The notes beneath the pieces are model-generated. The model saw only the letters and a list, made by a program, of their open reading frames with translations, had not been told where the DNA came from and ran no database searches. This document shows, in pieces, positions 1-12,600 of a stretch of DNA of 64,000 nt. Numbering within the stretch: position 1 is the first letter of the stretch; each line of letters starts with the position of its first letter. Source of the stretch: Fratercula arctica (lineage: Eukaryota; Chordata; Aves; Charadriiformes; Alcidae). Location: contig CANTUZ010000005.1 in assembly GCA_947846985.1 (NCBI GenBank), forward strand, positions 19,502,389-19,566,388, in the 5' to 3' direction. Position numbers and translations under genes: made by a program.

Positions 1-582
1 TAAGTTGTATCACACACACCCCCTACATTAATTTTCTGCTTGTTTTCAGAAACTTCTTCACAATTAACATATATGTGGCAACTCTCTAGCTCAGCCAGCT
101 TCCTCAATAGCATTATAAAGCTGTACAACAAGAGTATTTATGGACATTCTAAATGTGAGGAGACTAACATGACTCCACAGAAATAAATGGGATATAAACG
201 ATGTAAATACAGTATACGTTCTCCTCCTAGATGTGAATTTTAAACCAAGTCTCAGTTCAATTCCACACAGAAACACAGATCTGGCTTTTCAAAGAGTGAA
301 CAGTTTTCAAGAACAGTAAACCCATTTTTTTCCTATTTTGCTTCTGGATCATGCAACAGAACTGTCAATGATGGCAATCGCTTAATATTTTCATGGCTTC
401 AGCCAAAATGACCCATCGTATCTTGCATAAACTCTCATTTTGTTATTTTTCTTATCAGCGTCAGTGAAATTCTTTGCAAACAGGTGTTACTGTAACCTAT
501 TTCACTCCACTAGGCCAGACTATCTTCATGGCAGATCAGTCTCTGAACTAGATTAAACCACCCATTTAGACCAGTGCCTTAC
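1..582. other. Intron of ovomucin, left edge
   Basis: No exon, repeat or motif recognised. The next ovomucin exon must lie left of the window. Confidence 0.6.
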
Positions 583-677
583 CTTGATGTACATAGACGG
601 GTCTACAACAGAATGGCAGACAGCAAACACACCGCTTGTATTAGACAGAAGTGCACACCAATGCTGGGCAAATTTTT
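583..677 (-). CDS. MUC5B: Ovomucin exon 14: start of C8-2
   Basis: This encodes [16 protein letters not shown], then [12 protein letters not shown], with donor AAG/GTAAGG in phase 0. The following exon, expected to open with a Cys-rich C8 continuation, is not visible down to base 1. Confidence 0.87.
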
Positions 678-3600
678 CTGAATTGGGAAAAAATATTATT
701 GTCCATAGTCACTTAAACCACATTACTATCTGAATCAATAGTCTTATCAGGTATCACACAGAACTAGAATGTCCTGAAGTGTTCAGATAATGCTGGAAAG
801 AAATATGGGGCATTCATATATCAAGGTGATAAGCATAATTGGGTGGGTGACCAACCATCTCCCTAAAAGAAAGGTTTCACTTTTCAAGTACTAACATTAT
901 TAATGTGGCTGAATTTGCAGAACATCTGCAAAATCTCCCCATTTTCATCGTTTTCCATCAAATTTTCCTAATTCTTTACAGTCAGGCAATTCTGTATAGT
1001 CAAGCAATAACATCAAGCATGTAATAATCAGTGAGCTGTGTGGCTATGAGCTGCAGCTTTAATTACATGTGGCAATACCTAGGAGAGTACAGTCTGAATC
1101 CTACGTATATCCAAACCCAGTCAAAGTGAGAAACCAGACAGCACACCTAGTACAGTACAATGCTTGCTGAAATCAGTACTGTTGATAACTAATTCCTTTT
1201 GACTTCAGCACAGCTGTAATAATCTAGACTGGGTGAAGATCTTGCACAAATATTGTCAATCAAGTATGCTCTGCCTTAAACCTAAATTGTTGTCATCGAT
1301 GCTGTGTGTGCTTTTCAAGTCATAAGTGAAGAAGGTGTTGACTCTTTCTCCAGCAGTGCAGTCTTTTTGCTTTAAAAGCAAAGCTGTCACCTTAAAGACC
1401 TGCAAAACCGAATGTGTTCTCTCTAGTAATAGCCTCAAAGGCATTGGCTTTAGATGTTTATGAGATTTCTAAAGCTATTTTTGTTATCCATCATGTGAAA
1501 ATTATTTAGCACTGATAATCCAGGGAGGAAAAGCCTGCTACCTTTATCCACACTGTTTGAACAAGGATCTTCAAAGCTGTCATCAACATCAAAACAGCTG
1601 GCTCTAGTTTTCCATGAGTTACCAAAAGCAGAAGCTGAATCTTCCACAGCTCCAGTGGCTGTTCTGAAGTCGTCGGTCTGGATGTTATTGAAATTGCCAC
1701 AAAGACCTTGTGTGGGTGGCAGAAATAAAAAAGAAAAAAAATGCAAAAGAAAATAAATCACTACATGAGTGGAAAATGGAATGGCTTGTAGATGAACACT
1801 CTTAGGTCTATAATGGACCCTTCCTGAGAGAAGCCCATTTTCCTTCGGAGACTTCCTGATGTTCCCACAAATCAGACAGGACCCTGTCTTTAGAGTGTAA
1901 TTATTATTTTTCTGTATTACAGTAGCACTTAGTGATAGCACAGAGATGGAAAATGCTTAACTGTGCTTCAGTAAACTCTGGCAAACACAGAAGTGCCTTC
2001 CCCAAAGGCTTACAAGCAAAGGAAATCACAAAAGCAAAACAAATCAGGTTGGAGAGACAGGATGTAATCCCATTACACAGGCAGGAAACAGAAGAACAAA
2101 AAGCTTAAATGATGTAAACAGGAGATTGGTGGCAAAACCAAGAACACAGCCTGCATCTCGCAAGTCTCTGATGAAGGCCTGCTTTTACAGATAGAGTCTA
2201 AAAGACCTGCACACACTAAACATCACAGCTATTATCTGATTTTCTTCAGCAAATTGAAGGGTTTAGCCAATGCTTTGTTTAACCAGGGGTTCTAGCATAT
2301 CAAAGTCAATATAAAATCAAATAATTTGTTCACTTAAAGTGATAGACAAGTAGCTATAACACAGTTTAAGAGCAAAATGAAAAAGCATGATGTGTCCTAC
2401 CAGAAGTGCGATTCTGATAAGAATCATCAACCGTTATGGAGAGCTGCATTACAGGTTTCATTTGCACTAGAATCCGTACTCCAGTTGAGCTCAAGATTTT
2501 GATGAAAAACGTAGAGGGTCTGAAGATGGTGATGCCATCTAAAGAGGAAAAAAAGAAAAAAAAAAACATGCCTGCACCTGCAAATCTTTATCAAGCTGAG
2601 TAAACAGGAACTTCCGTTTACCAGTGCATCCAGTGTTAACTCAGGAATTCCCAGGCAGTCCCAGACCTAGTATCCACCTAAGTCAGATGACCTAATGAAG
2701 AGCAGGATCATGTTCTTTTTGGAGCAAGGAGCAGGAATATTTCTGTAAATAGATGTAGGCTAGTCTGTGTAAGATGTGAAGAAGGACATTTACCTTGGCT
2801 TACTGGCAGCTTCACAATGAAATTGTTCATGTAGATATTTCCACAAGAACATATTTTTATAGTCTGCAGGGAAAAAAACAAAAAGCCCACAGTAGTGAAT
2901 GCGTATGACATGAGACACACAACAGCGACCTGACAAGCTTCATTAAACATTAAGACATAGTGTCTTCAAAACATGATCACCGCTGGGCTGAATGTAACTC
3001 AGTGTCTGGATGCCATGCAGTAATGTAGAGCAAATCTCCAGGCCATAACAGAAAATAAAAAATGATTGAGTGCTTTCACGTACCTAAGAGGTTAGTTATC
3101 TTTTTGAGAACTGCATGTGAGATGTTATGTGTAGGTTTGCATCCATCTCATTGGAAATGTAACATACCCAAAATGGGAGCTATCTGACTCAAACTCCCTC
3201 GGTAGTCAATGGAGGGACACAGGCCCCTCTAGAAGAACATCTCATTCTGCAGGTCAGCTGACCTGTCCTTTGGAGATCCCCGTCTTCCTTTATTGACTAT
3301 AGAAGGAAGTTAGGATGTTTGATCTCCTAAAAAGGTTAGGACTGCACCAATTAAATACCAGGTGAACAGAATGAATCTGTGTAACTTTAGGAGTACATAA
3401 CTATCAGCCCTAACTCAGCATCTACTGAACGCAGTTTGCACCATGGCATAATGGTGCAATGGTAGGAGAAGCCTCTGGCCTTCATTTGGAAAACTCTGCT
3501 ACTTTATACATTGCATTAGGAAAAGCCTCGGGACTCAGAACTGTTGTAAAAGGAAGGGGATCTTTTCTTGTAGAAATCTCAATCTTTCAAAAAGAAACAA

Positions 3601-6600
3601 GTGAAGAAGTTTGAAGTCATGAAAGAGTGTTGACAAAGATAATTTTTAGCCATCTGCCTCTGAAGAAAATGGAAAAGCCAGAATCCAAAAGAACTGGAAA
3701 GAAGATAACTCTTGTAGAACAAAACCAATAAACACATGCATTACATCATCTCCTGGTATTAATCTTGCAGTCTCAGGACTGCAACTAACCAAAATGAGTC
3801 CACAGTGTTAGAGAAATCCCATCTTTGAACCTAAATAAAAGTGTCATATTATGTGTCACTAATTAAAGCAAGTTACTTACAGTTCTTCCTAGTGTGACCA
3901 ATACATTCTTTAAGCAAGTCATTGTCTTTGATGTCCCACACTGGATGATCTCTCCAATCACCACAAACGTGTCATCAGTATTCTGAAAAGACGTGAGAAA
4001 AGGGATGTGCAGACATTGTTAGCGTGTTATAGACAGGGAGTTAGAAGAAAAAAAAGGTGTCTCTGAAAGACTAAAATGGAATAATGAAATAACTGGGGCA
4101 TTTAATCTCTAACTGCAAACTGCTTTATTTCATTGCCAAAATCAATAATGTTCACTGCCTTTCCTCTGCACTCTGTTTCCCTTCTATCAACCCATGTGGA
4201 TCACCTATTTGCAGACAGTCACATAGAATTAAATCCTTTTGCAGGAATTTTTGCTCATCCACTTCCTCTTGACAGTCATACATGAAGAAAGCTTCAGAAG
4301 AAGTGCTTAAATCCACACTAATGCCTCCAATAAGAAAATTAATTCATTAAAAAAAAAAAAAGATATAAAACTACATTGAAGCTGCAAAACTTTGATGCTA
4401 AGCATCAAGAAATTGACTTGCAATCCATTTCAAATGGAAAAATTTATGGTGTTTCAAGACTGAGCATGTGTTGGAAGTGCTTTGCTAGACTGGTGCCACT
4501 TAATTAAATTAAGCTATATAAAGCTCCAGCACAGCTTAATGCCTCATGCTACGCAAGAGATTTAGGAGTGAAATGGGATATTGTTCATACCTTAGCTAAG
4601 ACATAATGGCAGTTGCCATGAAAATTGAATCTTTTATTATCGAACGTTGTTATATGGAATCCTCCATCTACATTGCAACTTCCAGAACAGGGCAGAGAGA
4701 TACAGTTCCAGTGGCCTCCTTTGCAAGTACTGTACAAAACCCAAAAAGGAGCAGTTATAAAGGAGCAAAGGTGAGATAACATCTGTATCTGAAACTGCAC
4801 AGATGACACCCTCTTAGTCTTTTTAGCTTGTTGTTTGGCTGCTTATTAAATTCCTGTAGGAGGAAGACTTTATATTAGGCCCTTAAAGTGTGAAGGCTGA
4901 ATGCCTCTCAATGAGACATTTAACTGCACTGGACTTCAAACTAGCTCCTTCAGAGAGACACTGAGTTGGTCAAGCAAGAAGTATTTTTCAGGGCCTAAAT
5001 TGTTTACTTGACTTTTTAAAGAAAGAATGAACCTCATCAAGCAGGATTTTGCAATATTTTATGCTACCGATGTAACTGTTCAGCAAGTTGCTGATGCAAC
5101 ATTTCAGTAACTAATTGTGGAGGACCTGAGATAATAAGCAGTTAAAATTCTTAGAGTTGTGCACACAAGAGGAAAACAGCGCAGCCACATTAGCTCAGGC
5201 TTTGTGAGGAGTAAGGGAGGATGTGGCTAGATGGGAACCACCCAGAGCCCACGAAGTTCAGTTCCACAAAATTGCAGGTTTTGAAGAGTATTTCCTCAAA
5301 ATGCAGGAAATATTCAATCCAAAGGGGTTTGCAGAATATCTGGCTTACCCCACCATGCACCACACCATATTTCATTCCTTCCTATAGTAAAGGTTAGGCC
5401 TATGGTCAAGAAACGATGCTGTGTTACAGGAGCTCAAATTCACTAGATGGATACCAGAGTAAGAAATAAAACTGTTTTGATAAAAATATACCTGAGGTCT
5501 TAGGTCTTATCACCTTTTACTAGTGCAGAGTGGAAATGGGTTCAAGCTACAGGGTTTTTTCCTAAATCATATCATTCTCAAGGATCAGGACTTTGGAGAT
5601 AGAGGCCTTGAAACAGCCTTTTGTAGATCTAGAGGTGGTTGGAAATGTAACTCATTAACTCCTTGCCTGGCAAGGTATTACTCTTTTGCTGGCAGTTCTA
5701 AGTGAGGGTGGTAACTACGTGAGGTTGAGGACTACCTCTAAGTTTTCCTCTACTGTTGAACTTTAGACTAATTTTTTTTTTAATATTTAAGACAAATGTT
5801 AGGAATAGGGAAAAAAAGAAGAAAAGAACACAATGCAACTCATCGACGCCCTGAAATAAATGACTCTGCCTTGTTAGTGCAGTCAAGTTCATAACAGTAC
5901 CAGTTTTGGCAGGGAGTGGAGTAAGTCCCTCCAGATGAGTAGACTTTGCCTTGAAACATACAGGGGCAGCTGTTTCTGGGGATGCATTTTTTGCCACCGA
6001 GGTCATCAAGGATAGTTCCTGTTCAGACACATTGAGTAGTTAATATTCCTTTGGTGAGTCTGAGAAACACCATCAAGGAAGATTAGAGTAAGGAAAAAAC
6101 TCTGGAGTATTCAGCATTGCTGTGAATGAATAGGATATGTTTTAAGGAAAACACCACACCGGGCCCTTTCAGGTGTTAACGGATGGGAAACATTTCTTAC
6201 TAGAGCTTAAATGAAAGCAATGTAAACCCCAAAGAATATCTCTCCATGTTACTGAAATTTGTTACTGTAAATAGGATTATCAAGTGCCAGATTACAAGGA
6301 CGTGAGCCAATTTTCATCCTTTTCTAATAGTGAATCTAACATAAATCAGACCCTCATTTTAGCCTCTACTTCATGTGCAAACGTACACATGCACATACCT
6401 GGCAATGCATTTATATTACATGTGACTAGCTACAGCAAGATCTATCCTCGTAACAGGGAGGCATGTCAGCAGACATCTTCACCTGCATTCTTACCATCTA
6501 GAGAACACCTGTCCTTTTTCCACATCTGTACCATTTTTTTCTGTCTAGACCTTAGAAATCTGCCCCTTCCCCCAGTGTCAGGATCTTGAATCTTTAGAGA

Positions 6601-9600
6601 TCTAGTTCTTCCAAGAAGTTGTTAAATTATGCTAGAAGAAACAGTTTATTCATTGGCTTTTAATGTAAAATGTTAAAGAAAAAAAAATTGCCAGTAACTG
6701 AAAGGGAACAACCTCCCTCTTTTTCCCTTGATATGCATGACCCATTGGAGTAAGTGAACTGCCTTACCAGGAGGACAAAAACAACCATCCGTACATGGAG
6801 CTTTACAAATCTTGCTCCTCTCTGGGTCAGTGCATGTGTCAGCACAGGAGTTTCCACATTCCATGTACTCCATGTTGTTTGGGCATTCCTGATCTGCAAG
6901 ACCAAATGAAAATGGGGTATGTTAATGATGTATTTATAAGACTTCTCAAATCACTGTATCGTTACCCAACCCCTTCTTCCTCCTTTCCCCCATATCTTGT
7001 TTGCAAAACTTTCTATCTAGAAGTGTCATGTTTGTTTGACCTCTAATGAAATTTTTATGGTCACTTTTACTTCATCTTTGGAGAAAACAGTACTGCTGGG
7101 AAATATGAGTTATTTCACATTATTTTACTAGCTCAAGGTTGGCTGAAGTTAAGATACAAGCAAAGGACACCAGAATCATTTATGGTTTATTTATATATTT
7201 ATACATAAATATATATATATTTTTTATATATATATTTACTATATTTTCATAATAGTTTGGTTTTGCCTGAAGCATCAGTCATTCTGGCATTAATTTTCTA
7301 TTCCAATCCACGCCAGCAGTTTGGAAGAACTACCTGTAGCCTTCCCCCTGGATTTAGAATGATTTCCTGCTTGGTAGCTGTGACAATTGAGTATGAAAGC
7401 ACAGGATAAGCTAAGGGCAAACACATTAGATTTCTCAGTGACTTCTTACAACGAGATGTCAACATTTAAAACAATGCTATTTATGAGTTAACTGTGCATG
7501 GTAAAATTCAAAAAAGAACTGGAGAAAACAGTCATAAGGAGGAGGGGGGCAATATTAAGATATAGTTCTAATTTAACAAGCAAAATCAAGTTAAATTTGT
7601 AGAAGCTTTTCCGTTAACAAAGTTTCTGTCTAAGTACTTCTATAGATTGATTCACAGTAGTTAACAGAGCTTCTAGCTTTGCTCTGCTGGGGCCAGAATA
7701 CAGGCGTATATGTCTAAACTGAAAGAAATCTCCAGAGCAGTGGTTACTTACAGCAAAGTTCTTTGGTTCTCCATTCCCCAGGGTCTCCCTTCCTGAGGAC
7801 ACAGTCTCGAGAGTACTGGTTTAAAGTGCTGCATATGCAGCTGGAAACCAAATCAGAATGAGAAGAATTAACTGCACAGTGGCACATATCTTCAGCACAG
7901 GTCTCAATGTAATCATCAAATGCAACCACTTTGGAGCAGTTTCCAAAACGGGACATAAGTTTCTTGCATTTTTTTTTCTGTACGAAAAAAAATATGGAAA
8001 AGAAAAGCAATACTTGACATTTTACCAACTTTCAGGTTTATGGATGTGCATCCCTATTTTTGATGGCACAATTCCAGGGTCACAGGATAATTCAGGCTGG
8101 AAGGGACCTCGGGAGATTATCCAGTCTAACTTTCTGTCATGAGATCTTTTGCTTGGACTGGGAGATGTCATTCAATTGTGCATTTTCCAACTATCTATTA
8201 GTTTAACACTATAACAGGATATTCTTTCAGCTATAAAATCAACTTTTTGATCAGATTCATGGGTAGACTCCAAAAAATTCGGTTCAGTGCATGCTCTACA
8301 ATTAATACTTGTTTCAACACAGTCTCTCCAGGGATGTAGTTCAGGAGGGTTTATACTTCTTGGCCACACATACTTACATATTTACTGCATCTGTTGTCTT
8401 CTCTCCTAGGATGTCTTCCAGTGTGGTCATCTGGACTCACATCAGCACACTTTTCTGATGGATCCTCTACTTTGTGGAAGTTCCCAAACTGCCTCGGATG
8501 CATTTTATACCCTGCAAAATCCCCACATGCATCTGAGTAATTTCCTGCAATTCTTTCGATGCACTTAATCTTTGGGCTGTAAGGCAGTATGCTCCTCACC
8601 ACATGTCCAAATTTAGCCACAGCATCCATATTATAGAGGATGACAGCCTGATAGAACTTCTGTTGAGCTACAGCCAGGAATCTGGCACGCTTGTATCAAG
8701 GCTTGCTGTCAGCCTGGGCATTTATAATCACGTGATACTCTTGACCTTTCTATTGCACCTCATCACTTCTAAAAACTGTTCATTATGAGTGTATTTGAGC
8801 TTACAGAGTTTTGCATTTGCATGTGCAGTGGTCATACATTGTAGTTTGCCTTCGACTATCACAACCTGAAGTACAGCCTTAGTTGCATATGCTTGTAATC
8901 TTAGTTGCATATGCTTGTAATCATCTGGAAATCAATTACTTTTTACATGCTAGAGAACATGGGAAGAGGGAGCAGGAGGAAGACAGGCACACAATGCATG
9001 TATGTAACCAACACACTAGTTAGAGGGGTATATTTTCCTAAAGCTTTACCAGAAACTTGATCCTGGCTGTGAGAAATCTTTCAGACAAAGTTTGAAATTT
9101 ATATATTTTTATGGAGAATATGCATAAATTGCCATTGCATTCTCTGATTTCTTATTTTCTTTTCTTTTTTTTTTTTTTTTTTTGAAAGGTTTAATAGACA
9201 GATTTACAGATTTATGACCAGGTCTATTCTTCTATACTGGCTCAGTCCCTTAGTTAACGGACTGGCCTGAGAGAACGACTTCCACAAAAGCGTTGTTTTC
9301 AGGTGCTTTACCACTAACTTTTCTGGAAACAGAAGCCCATCTAAAGCCCTGAGCTCTCAGAGTCATGTGATTTGCCAAGGATATCAAATGACATTAAAGA
9401 ATACAAAGAATAAAGTTTCAAGAAGAAATGGGATTTTTGTCCTGATCATTTTTTTTCCTCAAGAGAAAAGAAATTTTTGACTTTTATATGCAGTGGATCT
9501 TAGCTTAGGCAGGCAGACTGACTGCTCCCTGCTCAGCCCACGGAGACAGATGTGTTCAGAGCAGAAAGGAGGGACATGGAAGGCCACCTGGTCCCCGGGT

Positions 9601-12600
9601 GTAGGTACCTGTTATCTGTGGAACCAGACGCATAAAAGAAGAGACTGTTTCTCTTAGAGCAATGCTTCTCAGTAGGAAACTGTTTCTTCAGAAAAATTTG
9701 AGCCAGTTTTAGATTTTACTTATTGTGTTTGTGGAGTAAAGGGCAGAAACATGACTAAGATGCAGCTGAAAAGCTTAATATGAAATATGAAAATGAACCC
9801 CAAATCTACCAGTACAAGTTTTTGATCAAATCTCAGGATTCTTTCTGAGTGGATATGGTAAACAGCAACATTTTTCTGGTGATTTAAGAAGCCCAGGTAT
9901 TACATGAAGGGATGGTGGTGTAACTTTGGCTTCAGTCCGGCAGCTAATACCTCAGGATGTAGGTTTCTTTCAGCTCATATAACCTGCTGCAGGATTGTAG
10001 CCTCAGCTGTTTGCTATGTTGACCTCTTTCCAGTTCAGTGCAATATTTGAAGATGTCAGTGGATGGCACCACATTTTTGTAAAGATGCTCAGTGAAATCT
10101 CTCTGGCTCAGTGATGATGCTTTCATTTCATTAAAGAGGCAAAAATAATCACATTTGATATCCCACTGTAAAATGATGAAAATGGAAGGACAGAAAATGC
10201 ATTCGTGCCTCATTTGAAACCACAAGTTCCTTTAAGTTTGCTACTATCAGTGGGACACCTGTCAATGTTGCTGCATGATAGCCAGGCAATTAATTTGGGT
10301 CAAAGATGTTTGAGAGTCTTGCAAGTACGCAAACAGCAGAGGAACCCAAACATCCCTATGTTTAAATAAAATACAACTCCTGTATATAGAAATGTTCATG
10401 TATTTCAGAGTGTCTGTCAGGAAATCTGAAACCCTGCTTAGAGAAAACCAATACAAAGTTTTGTGTCATGTATTAACAGTTCTGTTCTATGTGGAATACG
10501 CTGTATTCATGGCCTACCATCCAAAATCAAATCATTCTTCTCACTACCATCATAGTTTCCGCACAGACCACATATTTTCTCTTTATATGTTTCTTCCAGG
10601 TCCAGCTACAAAACAAAAGCAAAGAGGAAACCCAGAGTTTAAAGGCTTTTCTCCCCATCAGCAGCACACGGTACAAAGTTACAAATGAGCAGAAATGCTC
10701 ATTACCAATTTGTAGCAGTCTTTTTTCTATTACAAACCTGCCATAAAACTTACCTGCAGACAGGCTGAATTTAAATGGGAAGATAACCATCTAGCAATTG
10801 TCATTCCTACCTACTAAACAGTTAACTAAAGAATGATGAAAACTGGACTAATCCTTGGACCAGTGTTTTCTAGTATAGAGACACTGGCATATAAATATGT
10901 GGTACCTCTTGCAAGGTACCACAGCTCCACCCTGGTCAGGTCAGATAACTGTGCTCTGACGCTGGATGCTGCAAAGAAGCAGCTTCTGGTCAGCTTTTAT
11001 CCATATCTAAGGCTTTCTAGTCCCTAGGCTAAATGGAAAACAATAACATTTATACGGGTGGGTCTGTCCAGTGTAACTTGTTCTGCCTGTACTCAGGGGT
11101 GATAAAGAGCCAGGTTAGCATACTATTGCCTTGCTAGATAGAACTACCGCACCTAATCACTCCTACATGCTTCAAGGGTAGTACTGGCATCACTCAGGTC
11201 CACCAAAAAAAGGTGGTACTTTTCGAACAAGTGTGTCACCCTAAAATTGGGTCCACTCTACAGGTGGTGCCTGTAATGTTTCAGGTATTAATTAGTACAG
11301 GGGAAGGGGGGAAGTAAATAATTCATTAAACCAGAATTTGAATACCACTTGTTTGCTTCCTGATGTTTTTTCCCTCTATTCACCTCTCTCTGTCTCTCTG
11401 AACTGCAAAACATGACATAGAATTTTCATTTCTTTAATCTCAGTCCTGATTGTGGAGGATAAGTGTTCACACCCAAAAGTGTAAATACACTGTTGCAGAA
11501 GAGCCTATTTTGGAATGGATGTATAGAGGGAAGCTCCCACATAGCAAGGCTTTGGAATGAGAGAGGCCAAGGTCTGAATTGGCCACAGAGATTAGTTTCC
11601 CACACAAGATGTGCATCGAGACAGAAGATAATTAACAAGTCAGAGCTGGAAGGACTATCTGTGCTGCTGCCTCTGCCCTGTGGAGGAAGCAGGTAACTAC
11701 AGAGGCACCATCTTCAGGGTTAACAGTGGCACCTTCTGTCACATAATACTAGCTTGGAACATTTGGGGGTTGTGACTCCAAACTCCTGCCCCATAAAACT
11801 ATTACCTAGTTTGGTATGTTGCTATTAGCTTATGGATACAGTGATACCTCTGCCCCACAATGTCTTATATCAACACAGTGCCTGCATCCAGCTCTGCTTT
11901 TCATCATTGATGAGGTTCACCAAGAGAAAAACAACTAACTGGCTGTTCATACTAGGAGAGTGTCAGCCCAGTTCCACTTGAGTGTCAGGCCCAGCTTGGA
12001 AGTGACTTGGAAGTAAGCACAGGTGTCCTCAATCAGGATGCTCTTCAAGCTGAAGGGCATGGGGATCCTGGAAATTGGAGGGAACAAAACAGATTGCATT
12101 AAAAAAAAGACTGATCAAATCCTCTCAGAGATACAGAAAGAAAAACTAGAGTCAAAAGGAGCTAAATAAGCCATGGGGACATTCTTTTCAAGGTCAGCCT
12201 TTGTTCATACAATGCATTAAATTTATGTATGATCACCTTGTCCGGTGATCTTAGGTATGCGACCTTTTACCAACCTTAATCCACAACACAATGTATTTTG
12301 GTCATGAGTGTGTCAATACTACATTAGCCACATGACTGATACCAATGCAGCTCTGCTTATTTACATATCCTGAAGACGTACCCCAAAAGGTTATATGGAG
12401 CAAGATCACAATACTGGGAAATAGCCCTCCACATAAGGATACTGCAGGTTCTTATCATCCTTCCAGACTATCCTTGACATCTGGTATTCACAGAGGTGTG
12501 AAAAGAGGTCTGTTCTGTTACTTGTGTACTGATGTACACAAGACCTACATTACTTTTTCATTCTCCTGAAAAACTTAGAAAATCAGAAAATGGCTAAAAG

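Larger units (their letters stand above)
678..5900. other. Introns between ovomucin exons 8 and 14
   Basis: Non-coding gaps at 678-1541, 1707-2400, 2539-2793, 2864-3880, 3983-4590 and 4730-5900. Apart from short A/T runs nothing is recognised in them. Confidence 0.6.

Noticed and set aside
8512..8629. Apparent degenerate ACGDFAG version of the VWD1 motif just upstream of ovomucin exon 5
   Set aside because: The true CGLCG exon was found at 10518-10605, and exon 5 has a clean in-phase acceptor at 8512-8513, so this sequence is intronic.
11426..11638. Minus-strand open frame containing ETNLCGQF, resembling a VWD motif
   Set aside because: No acceptor or donor frames it, and the place in the protein is already filled by the exon at 10518-10605.
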